45,262 nt of DNA from Microcoleus sp. FACHB-831 (GTDB taxonomy: Bacteria > Cyanobacteriota > Cyanobacteriia > Cyanobacteriales > FACHB-T130), in the NCBI RefSeq assembly GCF_014695585.1, contig NZ_JACJON010000013.1:1-45262 (forward strand). Direction: 5' to 3'. The notes under the pieces are model-generated. The model made no database searches and had not been told where the DNA came from. It saw nothing but the letters and a program-made list of their open reading frames with translations. A program made the translations under genes and the position numbers. Below, piece after piece: positions 1 through 8,115 of the stretch (position 1 is the first letter of the stretch; each line of letters starts with the position of its first letter).

Positions 1-113
1 TCTCGCTCAAAGTTCCCGTCTAAAAAGCCATTTCATAGGGGAACTGGAACTCAATGTGAACATCTTAACTTCTCCATTCTCAACACTGCTTAGAGCTTAA
101 CCGAGAAGTATTG
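1..113 (+). repeat. Left copy of 113-bp terminal inverted repeat
   Basis: These bases are the exact reverse complement of 45150-45262; identity ends at base 113/45150, after GAGAAGTATTG. The repeat carries the last 32 codons of a reading frame, a TAA at 98-100 and 13 further bases, which is the layout of the 3' end of an insertion sequence. Because the repeat reaches the very ends of the window, the likely reading is a contig that stops inside two inverted copies of one multicopy IS. A real composite element with inverted flanking ISs is possible but cannot be shown here. Confidence 0.9.
2..100 (+). pseudogene. Partial CDS, C-terminal 32 residues of a probable transposase
   Basis: An open frame enters from the window edge and ends at TAA 98-100. 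It contains FIGELELNVN and ends SPFSTLLRA. I recognise no catalytic motif, so 'transposase' is inferred from its position 13 bases from the end of a duplicated inverted segment. It is cut by the window edge rather than demonstrably broken in the genome. The same fragment occurs in mirror image at the right end. Confidence 0.4.
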
Positions 114-396
114 ATATCTGCCCTGCCTGGATTATACTCTTATTGCTTTTCGATTTTCGTTTAAGTCCCGTTAATTAACCTAGAGTACACTAGAGTACAC
201 AAAACTCTAAGTATGACAAGTGCTATAAACAATTTAAAAAAGATTGAACAATGGATTGGATTTTGCGATCGCAAAATCCAATCCCCTGTTTTTATTAACC
301 AAGAAGTATTGCTTCAAGTTGCTTTTTATAGCTAATACTAATTCCTGGATGTGTATCAAGCATTTAGAAAAACATTACAATCAATATGATTAGTAA
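114..396. other. Non-coding flank between the IS end and the porin gene
   Basis: No coding frame is supported. The stretch holds a perfect 10-bp tandem duplication (TAGAGTACAC twice, 181-200) and, further in, a 32-bp perfect palindrome (separate entry). The base composition is AT-rich. It lies downstream of the minus-strand porin. Confidence 0.6.
253..284. terminator. 32-bp perfect palindrome centred on a HIP1 site; possible terminator
   Basis: Bases 253-284 equal their own reverse complement, with GCGATCGC in the middle and GGATTGGATTTT arms. A T-rich tract follows on the plus side (CTGTTTTTATT) and a run of Ts about ten bases beyond on the minus side. As RNA it would form a long hairpin about 110 bases past the porin stop, so it could terminate the porin transcript. 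A palindrome without a loop can equally form as a DNA cruciform or arise by HIP1-associated duplication. Confidence 0.45.
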
Positions 397-2562
397 TCAG
401 AAACTAAATTGAGTGCGTAAATTCCCCACGTAAATGGTTGGATTACTGTCGAAATTGTTCGCATTCCCAATCAGATAAAAGGCCGGAACGAGCGCAATAT
501 TATTGGTTATAGGGTAGTGGTAAGTAAGCTCAAATTCGTACTGAGTACCACCATCTCCACCGCCAGCAACCAAGAACCGACGACCACTTAAAACATCAAA
601 AGGCACTAAAAATGATAGGGTTGCCAGTGCCCCCTGCTTACCTAAATCAGGGAAGCCTAGCCCAAACTGGAACGATTGAGAATTAATGTTACCTCCCGCT
701 CGCCCAGGTGTGGATGGATCGATCTCTGTGCTGGCATAGGAATAACGCCCGAAGATACCAAATTTGGAAGTAATTAGCCAGTCAAAGTTGACTCCAAAAG
801 CATTCACCGTGGCAGGTTTAATTCGCCCCCCTTGACCATCATCCGCCACCCCATAAATGGGTTCTGCGCTCACCACGCCACCATTGTTATCGAGGGTGTT
901 ATGAGAATAGATCAGTCTGATATTCGCTGTTGAACTCGGTTTGTAAGTTAACTCAGCCGTGATGGTGTTGGTACCACTAAATAAGCCCTTACTTGGGTTA
1001 GATGAAGTGTTAAATCCAAAAGCAGCCGGTAAAAATTCATTATTCTCACCCAGATAACCTACGTGCAAATCGAACTGTTTGCTGAGATTAATTAGGGCAA
1101 CCACTCCAGAACCACGATCGATTGGGTCATGAACAGTAGTGCCATTAGAGTTGAAAGTGCTACCACCTGTTAGGAAGAAGGTAAAGGCGTTGTTATCAAA
1201 AAAACGATGCCAGTTCACGCGGGGGCCAACAACCAACTGCACTTGTTTACTAACAGGAAATTGGTAGAACAAATCATGGATAACTACCTCAGCAAACCCG
1301 TTATTGGGTCCAGCCGTCTGATCGAGAAACGGAGTACCAAAGGTATTGAAAAGCCCTGCCGAAGCGAACTGGTTAGCGGGAGATAGGCCATTACCCGCCG
1401 CCAACTGAGTTACCAATAGATCTTTGCCCGTAAAGGAGGTGTTGAAGGTTAACCAGGTTAGACCACTCATGGTAATGTTTGGGTTCTCCACCTCCTGAAC
1501 CAAGGGTCTACCATCTGCTCCTCGTCCAGCGAATCTAACATCAGGAGAGGCTGCATTGATTGCCTCCACTTTGACATTACGACCAGCAGTGGCTCCAGTC
1601 ATGTCAAACCACGCTAGACCACTCAGCTTAGTCGTCGCAGAAAACTGATGGTCTTCTAAAAAGGCCACACGACCGTCTAACTTATCAACCCGTGTCCCCA
1701 AGCTAGCCAGTTCAGTTTTAAAATCCTCTGTCAGTCGTTGCAAGGTTTCTAAATCCTGGCGAGTCACGAACCCGTCTCCACCAGTTGTAATGATGCGCTC
1801 AATTTGTTGAAGACAGGCGTTTAAACCTGCTGCAAATTCATAACGGCTGCTTGAACGATTACCCCGGAAGGTGCCGTCTGGGTAGCCAGCAATACAACCA
1901 TAGCGTTCAACCAGCGATCGCAACGCCTCAAATGCCCAGTCTCCGGGTGAAACATCCCTTAGTTGCGTCACGTTGCTGACTTGTGACATAGGAGTGTTCG
2001 GATCGCCGTCTCCGTCCCCTGAAGAGAGTTCAGCTACAGACGGAACCTCTAATGTCGGTATCTCAGCGAATGATTCGACAGGATTGGCCTGAGATATTGT
2101 TGGAGGAGGTATTGAGACGGTGTCTTGGACTAGATTGGGATTAATTTCTCTGGTGTGCGATGTCAACTCAGCGATAGAGGTGACTTTATTAACCTCACAT
2201 TCTGCATTTAGCCGTTCATCCGCCAGAGAATTAATTCTCTGGCTCATAGAGCAAGTCCTCTCAAGAGGACTAAATCCTGACTCTACATCGATTCCAGTCC
2301 ACCCAAGAGGACTTGAGCTATTATCCTGGAACTTAACTTCAGGGGGGGCTTGGTCAGTTACAGCCAAGGAGGGAACATCAGTGGGAGTCTCTAATGAAAA
2401 TGGTGACGGGGGTACTTTTGCGATCGCTTCCTTGCTGGGAACCTGATTAGCCCTCGCCTGCAAGGGTAAACCGTGAACCATCACACTCGAAACTAACAGA
2501 GACATCCAGAACGTTGCTGAAGCAGAAACCCTAGCTTTCTGGGTATTTGCATCCTTCATCAT
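397..2562 (-). CDS. SLH-domain OprB-type outer-membrane porin
   Basis: The product (721 aa) is a cyanobacterial outer-membrane porin of the SLH/OprB (SomA-like, 'iron uptake porin') family, which lets small solutes and inorganic ions through the outer membrane. A signal peptide covers residues 1-38, with an ARA cleavage site. A low-complexity Pro/Ser-rich stretch follows. An S-layer homology domain at about 205-258 (GDWAFEALRSLVERYG, GYPDGTFRGNR) anchors to cell-wall polymers. A short coiled coil at about 265-300 (LETLQRLTEDF, LGTRVDKLDGR) is typical of the family. From about 310 to the aromatic C-terminus (RTQFSF) it is the beta-barrel. The length is somewhat above the usual 500-600 aa because of the long linker before the SLH domain. 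The gene stands alone on the minus strand. Tandem ATGs at 2562 and 2559 make the first residue uncertain by one codon. Confidence 0.92.
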   Translation of the reverse strand: MMKDANTQKARVSASATFWMSLLVSSVMVHGLPLQARANQVPSKEAIAKVPPSPFSLETPTDVPSLAVTDQAPPEVKFQDNSSSPLGWTGIDVESGFSPLERTCSMSQRINSLADERLNAECEVNKVTSIAELTSHTREINPNLVQDTVSIPPPTISQANPVESFAEIPTLEVPSVAELSSGDGDGDPNTPMSQVSNVTQLRDVSPGDWAFEALRSLVERYGCIAGYPDGTFRGNRSSSRYEFAAGLNACLQQIERIITTGGDGFVTRQDLETLQRLTEDFKTELASLGTRVDKLDGRVAFLEDHQFSATTKLSGLAWFDMTGATAGRNVKVEAINAASPDVRFAGRGADGRPLVQEVENPNITMSGLTWLTFNTSFTGKDLLVTQLAAGNGLSPANQFASAGLFNTFGTPFLDQTAGPNNGFAEVVIHDLFYQFPVSKQVQLVVGPRVNWHRFFDNNAFTFFLTGGSTFNSNGTTVHDPIDRGSGVVALINLSKQFDLHVGYLGENNEFLPAAFGFNTSSNPSKGLFSGTNTITAELTYKPSSTANIRLIYSHNTLDNNGGVVSAEPIYGVADDGQGGRIKPATVNAFGVNFDWLITSKFGIFGRYSYASTEIDPSTPGRAGGNINSQSFQFGLGFPDLGKQGALATLSFLVPFDVLSGRRFLVAGGGDGGTQYEFELTYHYPITNNIALVPAFYLIGNANNFDSNPTIYVGNLRTQFSF

Positions 2563-2664
2563 TATTCCTCACACCTATTTTTTGAAAATAAAGACAGGAG
2601 TCTAACAAATCTGCCATAAGGTAGATGTAATGTTAGGCACCAGTTATCAAAAGCACTATTCTTG

Positions 2665-2684
2665 TTGTCATCATCTAATGACAA
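2665..2684. other. Small hairpin between hydrolase and porin genes
   Basis: TTGTCAT and ATGACAA form a perfect 7-bp stem with a 6-base loop in the 150-bp gap between the last gene of the biuret-type operon and the porin start. There is no clean T-run on the minus side, so terminator activity is only a possibility. Confidence 0.3.
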
Positions 2685-2713
2685 GCTCTAAGATCAAGCG
2701 TTTGAGATAAAGC

Positions 2714-3391
2714 CTAAGACTTCCACTTTTCCAGCGCTTGGAGAACGTTTGCCGTTGATGCCGTCCAACCCACAATGCCGGCTTGAGCAACAATCATGTC
2801 TAGCGTGGATTGTTTAAATTCTGGAAAGTAACTTTCGGTGGCATCTTCAACTAATAGACATTCAAATCCTCGGTCGTTTGCCTCTCGCATAGTGGTTTGA
2901 ACGCAAACTTCAGTCGTTACCCCCGTAACCAGTAGGTGAGTAATTCCCTGTTCGTGCAGAAGAGACTCCAGGTTGGTGTTGTAGAATGCACCCTTTCCGG
3001 GTTTGGTAATCACTGTCTCATTCGGGAGGGGTTGCAGTTCAGGAATAATCGCATTTCCCGATTCACCGAGGACTAAAATCCGTCCCATCGGGCCAACATC
3101 ACCAATTTTTAACTCACCCCGTCCCCGATGCCGCTTCGATGGCGGACAATCGGATAAGTCCGGTTGATGTCCTTCAATGGTGTGAAAAATTGGAAGTTTA
3201 TCAGCTCGAAAGGCTTCCAACAACTGCTTGAGAGTCGGGACAATGGCTCTGAGTCGCGTCACATCATTACCCAAAGCATCACCAAAGCCCCCTGATTCTA
3301 AAAAGTCTCGCTGCATATCGATAATCAGCAGCGCTAACCCTCCATTAGCAGGAAGTTCGTAATCGTAAGGTTGAGCAGAGATTAAAACCAT
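2714..3391 (-). CDS. Isochorismatase-like cysteine hydrolase, candidate triuret hydrolase
   Basis: This 225-residue member of the isochorismatase-like hydrolase family hydrolyses C-N bonds of amide or ureide compounds through an Asp-Lys-Cys triad. The triad is visible as D25 (IIDMQRDF), K130 ([10 protein letters not shown]) and C163 ([17 protein letters not shown]), with the cis-peptide GVTT just before the cysteine. It is a clear paralogue of the BiuH gene at 5761-6495: the DLSD, GDxGPxGxIL and NDRG(F/Y)ECL blocks are shared, but the N-terminus and the C-terminal 40 residues differ. It is the last gene of the operon, 237 bp after the cupin. In BiuH-like clusters a second family member can be a triuret hydrolase (TrtA), so I suggest that role as inference. 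An amidase for another ureide is the alternative. Confidence 0.8.
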   Translation of the reverse strand: MVLISAQPYDYELPANGGLALLIIDMQRDFLESGGFGDALGNDVTRLRAIVPTLKQLLEAFRADKLPIFHTIEGHQPDLSDCPPSKRHRGRGELKIGDVGPMGRILVLGESGNAIIPELQPLPNETVITKPGKGAFYNTNLESLLHEQGITHLLVTGVTTEVCVQTTMREANDRGFECLLVEDATESYFPEFKQSTLDMIVAQAGIVGWTASTANVLQALEKWKS

Positions 3392-3490
3392 TGGAGAAAA
3401 TAGGTAGGAGTCAGGAGTAGGGGCGGTGCCCCTGTGCCCGCCCAGAATTCAGTTGTAGGTTGGGTTGGAGTTATCCCAATTTCCTTTTCA

Positions 3491-3602
3491 GACGCTACAC
3501 TTCGACCTCCTCCCCCCCTAATTCCCCTTACTCAGGGGGACGTTAGAAACGCGGGGGGAGCAAGAAAAGTATCTGTAGTCAGCATTGAGGAAATTGGTAT
3601 TA
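3491..3602 (-). repeat. Intergenic G/C-run repeat, copy 1
   Basis: This copy shares the order CGCTACAC, a C-run, a G-run GGGGGGAGCAAGAA, AGTAT-TGTAG, AGCATT and a T-rich end with TGTATTA or TGGTATTA with 5611-5712, and more loosely with 7973-8071. The C-run and G-run can pair into a hairpin. All three copies lie in gaps between genes of one operon. It is non-coding: the short plus-strand frame over it carries no recognisable protein. Confidence 0.6.
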
Positions 3603-3628
3603 CTGAACCCAACATTGATTGATCGATA

Positions 3629-3982
3629 TCAACTCTTGTTCCGAAGCAAGACAGGTTTTTCCCAAATGGCAAGAACGATACAGCCTGCTTGACTAATCAC
3701 GTTATGGTGAGTGTTCGGTGGGTTAATCACCAGAGTTCCAGCTTGGTGTTCGCCATTCTCATCGGTTTGTGAACCCGACAGGACAAAGATGTGTTCAAAA
3801 CCCGTATGAACGTGCATCGGAACACTTGCCCCTGGCTTGTAGCGAAGTAGCGCGGCTGCCCCTCCCTCGCCATCTTTATAAAGTCGATAGATATCAACTC
3901 CAGGATGAAACGGTTCCCAAGACAGCTCATCCTGTCGTGTAGCGATGTCGAGTAAGTCTTTGAGGATTAAAACTCGTTGCAT
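3629..3982 (-). CDS. Cupin-domain protein (ChrR-like) of the biuret-type operon
   Basis: This 117-residue single-domain cupin has its metal-binding motif intact: H57-x-H59 with E63 (PMHVHTGFEHIFVLSG) in the first motif, and a second motif around NPPNTHHNV with H92/H93. The fold resembles the anti-sigma-factor ChrR cupin. Its function is unknown; it may sense or isomerise a metabolite of the pathway. Its ATG overlaps the stop of the upstream ATPase gene by one base (TAATG), so translation of the two is coupled and both belong to one transcript. No signal peptide or membrane segment is present, so it is cytoplasmic. Confidence 0.82.
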   Translation of the reverse strand: MQRVLILKDLLDIATRQDELSWEPFHPGVDIYRLYKDGEGGAAALLRYKPGASVPMHVHTGFEHIFVLSGSQTDENGEHQAGTLVINPPNTHHNVISQAGCIVLAIWEKPVLLRNKS

Positions 3983-5529
3983 TAGTGTCCTGCCATGCGT
4001 TGACCAATCGTGGCAAAGTCAGCATCTGCGATGGCACTTTCGTAAACAAAGCGCCCTTCACTCATCACCAAAATCCGGTCAGCCAGTTTTAAGAGTTCAT
4101 CCAAGTCTTCACTCACCAGCAGTACCGCTACACCTCGGTTTCGTGACTCAACAATAGACCCATGAATATACTCCACAGCCGCAAAATCCAAACCAAAGCA
4201 GGGATTCGCCGCAATCAGGAGATTAATGCGATCGCCCGATAATTCCCGCGCCAACACCGCACGTTGCACATTTCCCCCAGAAAGATTGCCGATGGGTGTG
4301 TCGGGTGAGGGCGTTTTAATCTTGAACGTGTTAATCAAACCTTGAGCCATCTGTCGCATCGCCTTGAAGACGAGTAACACGCCCCCTTTCGCTTGGGGAG
4401 GACGGTCAAACGTCCGCAAGGCAAGGTTTTCTGCCACACTCATGTGAGGTACGCAGGCATTGCGGAGGGGTTCTTCCGGTAGCGAGAAAACTTGATGCCG
4501 ATACATCTCGGCTCGTGTTGCGGTATAAACTTCTCCATTAACCCACACTTGCCCAGACGTAGCAGGACGTTGTCCGGCTAAGACTTCCACCAGTTCCCTC
4601 TGTCCATTGCCGGAAATCCCAGCAATTCCTACAATTTCGCCACTGTTTACCGTCAGGTTTATATCATTAATGGCTTCAACGCCATTCTCTTTGTCAGCGT
4701 GAAGGTTCTGCACCTGAAGCACGGGTTTGGGGTTGAGAAGTGCTGTTTTTTCCACCCGTTGCGGTTCGCGCCTCTCACCCATCATCATCTCAGCCATGTC
4801 TGAGACAGTGAGATTTTTTACCAATCCGTGACCTGCAAACTTGCCCTTACGCAATACAGTAATTTCATCGCAAAATGCCATCACTTCGCGGAATTTGTGG
4901 CTAATGATTAATACACTTAACTTTCCCGCCGTAACTTCCTCACGCAGTAATCCTAAGACTTCATCCGCTTCTTGAGGAGTTAGCACAGATGTAGGTTCAT
5001 CTAATATTAGAATGCGGACTTTAAGATAGATCTGCTTGAGTATTTCTAGCTTCTGCTTCTGTCCAGCCGCTAATTGAGCAATGGGGATGTCCAGTGGAAC
5101 TTGAAAAGGCGCAGTTTGCATGAAGGCTCGTAAGCGAACATACTCCTCTTTCCAATTAATTAAATTGGGACTCTCAAACTGAGAAAGCACCAAATTTTCA
5201 GCAACAGTCATAGCAGGCACCGAAGTAAAGTGCTGGTAAACCATGCCGATACCGTACTTATGAGCATCACGGGGACTTTCAATATTCCGAGTTTGTTTAT
5301 CAATCAGAACTTCGCCAGAAGTGGGTGTATGGAAACCCATGATGCACTTAACCAGAGTACTTTTACCCGCTCCATTCTCACCCAGCAAAGCATGAAACGT
5401 TCCCGGTTTCAGATGCAGTGAAACATTATCCAGAGCCGTAAAAGTACCAAATTGCTTAGTCATCTTTACCACCTCCAGTTCAGGTGGCTTCGTTAGCTCG
5501 ACAGTAGTTCTTGCTGTTGCAGTACTCAT
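3982..5529 (-). CDS. ABC transporter double ATPase (BMP/nucleoside-type importer)
   Basis: The 515-residue protein holds two fused ATPase domains, as in RbsA/YufO-type ATPases that energise BMP-dependent importers. Domain 1 has a canonical Walker A (GENGAGKST, 50-58), a signature-like LAAGQKQKLEI and a Walker B ILILDEP. Domain 2 has the usual degenerate P-loop (GISGNGQREL), a good signature (LSGGNVQRAVLAREL) and an altered Walker B in which LDEP is replaced (IAANPCFGLD), so ATP hydrolysis is expected in domain 1. It works with the two permeases at 6975-7901 and 8116-9204 and the binding protein at 9264-10445. Homology alone would suggest a purine nucleoside substrate, but the neighbours point to biuret or a related ureide. 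It is separated from the permeases by the hydrolase genes, which is unusual for an ABC operon. Confidence 0.9.
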   Translation of the reverse strand: MSTATARTTVELTKPPELEVVKMTKQFGTFTALDNVSLHLKPGTFHALLGENGAGKSTLVKCIMGFHTPTSGEVLIDKQTRNIESPRDAHKYGIGMVYQHFTSVPAMTVAENLVLSQFESPNLINWKEEYVRLRAFMQTAPFQVPLDIPIAQLAAGQKQKLEILKQIYLKVRILILDEPTSVLTPQEADEVLGLLREEVTAGKLSVLIISHKFREVMAFCDEITVLRKGKFAGHGLVKNLTVSDMAEMMMGERREPQRVEKTALLNPKPVLQVQNLHADKENGVEAINDINLTVNSGEIVGIAGISGNGQRELVEVLAGQRPATSGQVWVNGEVYTATRAEMYRHQVFSLPEEPLRNACVPHMSVAENLALRTFDRPPQAKGGVLLVFKAMRQMAQGLINTFKIKTPSPDTPIGNLSGGNVQRAVLARELSGDRINLLIAANPCFGLDFAAVEYIHGSIVESRNRGVAVLLVSEDLDELLKLADRILVMSEGRFVYESAIADADFATIGQRMAGH

Positions 5530-5610
5530 AAAATTAGGAGTCAGGAATTAGAAATCAGAAATTACAGAAAAGAAGATAAATTCTCCCTCTTACACCATTT
5601 CACTTTTAGT

Positions 5611-5712
5611 GCGCTACACATTGACCCCCCCAACCTCCTCACTAAAGCTCCGGCTTATTAAGGGGGGAGCAAGAATAGTATTTGTAGCAAGCATTTCATA
5701 AATTTGTATTAC
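5611..5712 (-). repeat. Intergenic G/C-run repeat, copy 2
   Basis: This is the best match to copy 1: GCGCTACACATTGACC, a C-run, then GGGGGGAGCAAGAATAGTAT, TTGTAGCAAGCATTTC and TTTGTATTA. It fills the gap between biuH and the ATPase gene. As RNA, the C-run and the G-run can pair and could act as a processing or attenuation hairpin inside the operon. Confidence 0.6.
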
Positions 5713-5760
5713 CTCCTCTGTGCCCTCCGTGCCTCTGTGGTTGGTTAAAAAAAGACCTTG

Positions 5761-6495
5761 CTAAAGAGACGAAACAGAACACTCGACCTTCTGTTGGTTG
5801 GATTCCATACTCTCCCCTTGAATCGCTTCAATAAACGCCGCAGAATCAGCAACAGCGCCAAACACCCCCCCTTGCATTTTGATCATCTTCAGTGCCGCCA
5901 AGTAATTGCCATAATCCGTTGCCGCCGTACAATCAGATAGCATCAAACACTCATACCCTCGGTCATTCGCATCCCGCATGGTCGTATGAACGCAGACATC
6001 CGTAGTCACCCCAGTCAGGATGATGTTCTGAATACCCTTGCGTTTGAGCAACAAATCGAGGTCTGTAGCATAAAATGACCCTTTTCCGGGCTTATCGATA
6101 ATGGCTTCTCCAGGTAGGGGAGCGAGTTCCGGGATAATTTCCCACCCTCGCTCACCTCGTACCAAAATCTTGCCACAAGGGCCGGGGTCGCCAATCCCTG
6201 CTCCAAGCTGACGCGATCGCCATTGCTTATTTTCTGGTAAATCAGATAAATCGGGGCGATGTCCCTCACGGGTATGCATCACATGGAATCCCTTCTCCCG
6301 TGCTGCTGCCAGGACTTTGCGAATGGGTTCAATCGGAGCACGAGTTAAAGATAAGTCATATCCCATCTTGTCCACATAGCCACCAATACCACAGAAATCA
6401 ATTTGCATATCGATAATCAGCAGCACCGTATTTTCTGGACGCAAATCCCCGTTATAAGGATAGGGATAGGGGTCAGCATCAACAAAATGTCCCAT
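5761..6495 (-). CDS. biuH: Biuret amidohydrolase
   Basis: The 244-residue enzyme is predicted to hydrolyse biuret to allophanate and ammonia in the cytoplasm. It is an isochorismatase-like hydrolase with D29 (IIDMQIDF), K135 (IDKPGKGSF) and C168 ([17 protein letters not shown]). With an offset of seven these match, as I recall, D36/K142/C175 of the Rhizobium leguminosarum biuret hydrolase. The N-terminal block [14 protein letters not shown], then [19 protein letters not shown] and [14 protein letters not shown] also match that enzyme closely, which separates it from ureidoacrylate hydrolases (RutB) and nicotinamidases. The C-terminal tail after AIQGE (12-15 residues) looks poorly conserved. 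The stop of the upstream AH_C gene lies 12 bp before its ATG, so the two are surely cotranscribed. Confidence 0.85.
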   Translation of the reverse strand: MGHFVDADPYPYPYNGDLRPENTVLLIIDMQIDFCGIGGYVDKMGYDLSLTRAPIEPIRKVLAAAREKGFHVMHTREGHRPDLSDLPENKQWRSRQLGAGIGDPGPCGKILVRGERGWEIIPELAPLPGEAIIDKPGKGSFYATDLDLLLKRKGIQNIILTGVTTDVCVHTTMRDANDRGYECLMLSDCTAATDYGNYLAALKMIKMQGGVFGAVADSAAFIEAIQGESMESNQQKVECSVSSL

Positions 6496-6507
6496 GTTTT
6501 AACCTCC

Positions 6508-6912
6508 CTAAGTACTGGATACGCGGTTGTTCAGCGCTTCCATGTAGGCACGCCAACCGCCCCATTGAGTAATTTCGGACTTGTTTTCGCAGCAAATGGG
6601 TTCGCCTAAAACTCCCAGAACGACTTCACCATCACTAAGACGGACTTTACCGATGCACAATCCGGCTGGTTCTTGTAGCAAAATTGTGCCAAGACTCGCG
6701 GTAGGGACTGCCCAAACTTCAACGGCGATCGCAACTCCCCCTTCTCGAACTCGCAACATGGCTGGATAGCGGTCATTAATCGACCACAAGCGATAGATGG
6801 GTTCTGTCGTCGCTTCTCGTACAAATGTTGCTCCAACTATTAACAGATTGCCGTTTAGTTCCAAGCCTCGCATCAACGTCCCATTCACTGCAAGATTTAA
6901 AGTTTCTGGCAT
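6508..6912 (-). CDS. Stand-alone allophanate hydrolase C-terminal domain protein
   Basis: These 134 residues correspond to the C-terminal domain of allophanate hydrolase (AtzF/DUR1,2 type), a gamma-glutamylcyclotransferase-like fold. Typical blocks are LAVNGTLMRGLELNG, GATFVREATTEPIYRLWSI, RYPAMLRV, AVEVWAVP, LLQEPAGLCIGKV and EITQWGGWRAYM. The amidase-signature domain that normally precedes it (Ser-cisSer-Lys triad) is absent, and there is room for none, because a permease gene ends 62 bp upstream. In full-length enzymes this domain contributes to assembly and may help process the product. Here it may act as a partner of BiuH or of an amidase encoded elsewhere. Its position directly before biuH supports a role in allophanate metabolism. 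Confidence 0.8.
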   Translation of the reverse strand: MPETLNLAVNGTLMRGLELNGNLLIVGATFVREATTEPIYRLWSINDRYPAMLRVREGGVAIAVEVWAVPTASLGTILLQEPAGLCIGKVRLSDGEVVLGVLGEPICCENKSEITQWGGWRAYMEALNNRVSST

Positions 6913-6974
6913 CGAAATTGTTAATTTCTAGTAGTACACCACTGTGAATTCAAAATTTTGTTTAAATTTTGAAT

Positions 6975-7901
6975 TTAATTACTAGCCCCCAAAGCCCCTG
7001 GTGCGCCGCTTACAGTGCGTTTAGGAGAGCAGGTAATAATCATGATTAACAGTGTTAAAACATAGGGCGCAGCATTAAATAGGTAATAACCCTGAGTGAT
7101 ACCCACAGATTGCAACGCGGGACCAAGTGATTGTGCTCCACCAAATAATAAGGAGGCATACAGACACTGCATCGGTTGCCAGTGGGCGAAAATTACGAGG
7201 GCAACAGCCATCAGTCCTTGACCACTGGAGATACGTTCGCTCCAGATACCGGGATAGTAGAGAGATAGGGAAGCACCCCCAATTCCAGCTAAAAAGCTTC
7301 CGCCAATAATGCACAGCATCCGCACTTTTTTGATAGAAACTCCCATCGCTCTAGCCGCATCGGGGCTATCACCAACGGCACGGATAAACAGACCCCAACG
7401 AGTTGATTTGAAAAACCACATCATTAACGGTGCAAGGGCAACACCGAGTAGGAAAAGTGGACTGATTTTCAAAGCAGATTGTAGCGCCGGGAGACTACTC
7501 CAACCCCCCAAATCTAAGGTCGGTAATGCTGGGGCTTTGGGTTGGATAAAGGGCTTCCCTAAGAAAAAGGCAAGACCACTTCCAAAGATAATCATGGCAA
7601 TGCCAACAGCAACATCGTTAACTCTGGGTTGCTGAGTGAGCCAAGCATGAATGAAACCCAAAACCATCCCAGACAATCCAGCCGCGATCACCCCCAACCA
7701 AGGCGAACCCGTCAGGTAAGAAACTGCATAGGCAGTCATGGCTCCCATGAGCAACGTTCCTTCCAATCCCAAGTTGATTTTGCCGCTTTTTTCCGTCAGG
7801 CATTCTCCCAAGCTGACAAACAGAAACGGCGTACCCCCGCGCATAGTTCCTGCTGCGATCGCTAAAGGAACTCCCAACCAGCCCAATGCTTCTGTTGCCA
7901 T
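6975..7901 (-). CDS. ABC transporter permease (BMP/nucleoside-type), second permease
   Basis: This 308-residue inner-membrane permease belongs to the BPD_transp_2 family (YufQ-like), with about eight to ten hydrophobic segments. The family blocks GTPFLFVSLGECLTEKSGKINLGLEG near the N-terminus and GDSPDAARAMGVS before the conserved cytoplasmic helix are present. It pairs with the permease at 8116-9204 and the double ATPase. A 214-bp gap containing a repeat separates the two permease genes; on the other side the AH_C gene starts 62 bp away. The start at 7901 (MATEALGW) gives the short N-terminus normal for this subunit. The substrate is inferred from the operon, not from the sequence. Confidence 0.88.
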   Translation of the reverse strand: MATEALGWLGVPLAIAAGTMRGGTPFLFVSLGECLTEKSGKINLGLEGTLLMGAMTAYAVSYLTGSPWLGVIAAGLSGMVLGFIHAWLTQQPRVNDVAVGIAMIIFGSGLAFFLGKPFIQPKAPALPTLDLGGWSSLPALQSALKISPLFLLGVALAPLMMWFFKSTRWGLFIRAVGDSPDAARAMGVSIKKVRMLCIIGGSFLAGIGGASLSLYYPGIWSERISSGQGLMAVALVIFAHWQPMQCLYASLLFGGAQSLGPALQSVGITQGYYLFNAAPYVLTLLIMIITCSPKRTVSGAPGALGASN

Positions 7902-7972
7902 TAAATTCCTCCTTTTTGTCTGTGAATATAGTTGCAGTTTTGCAGGTTGAAGGTTAGCAAGCTATACCAATT

Positions 7973-8071
7973 GGCTTTTCCAATGTCACATTTGGAATCC
8001 CCCCAGCCCCCCGATGTTTTGGGAGGAGCAATTAGAAAATAAGTATCGAACTCAAACCCAATTGGTATTAC
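7973..8071 (-). repeat. Intergenic G/C-run repeat, divergent copy 3
   Basis: This stretch has CCCCCCAGCCCCCC, then TTTTGGGAGGAGCAA, AAGTAT, and ends ATTGGTATTA, the same order as copies 1 and 2 but more diverged. Direct CCAATTGG-type words flank it (CCAATTGGCTTTTCC and CCCAATTGGTATTA). It lies between the two permease genes. Confidence 0.45.
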
Positions 8072-8115
8072 TAGTTAGAACTTTTCAACGTTCAACATTC
8101 CAACGTTCAACCCAT

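Noticed and set aside
2120-2446. Plus-strand frame of 108 codons inside the porin gene
   Set aside because: It is the antisense shadow of the low-complexity N-terminal part of the porin and has no recognisable protein features.
3434-3622. Plus-strand frame between hydrolase and cupin genes
   Set aside because: It is composed of the G/C-run repeat; the translation is Pro/Gly-rich noise.
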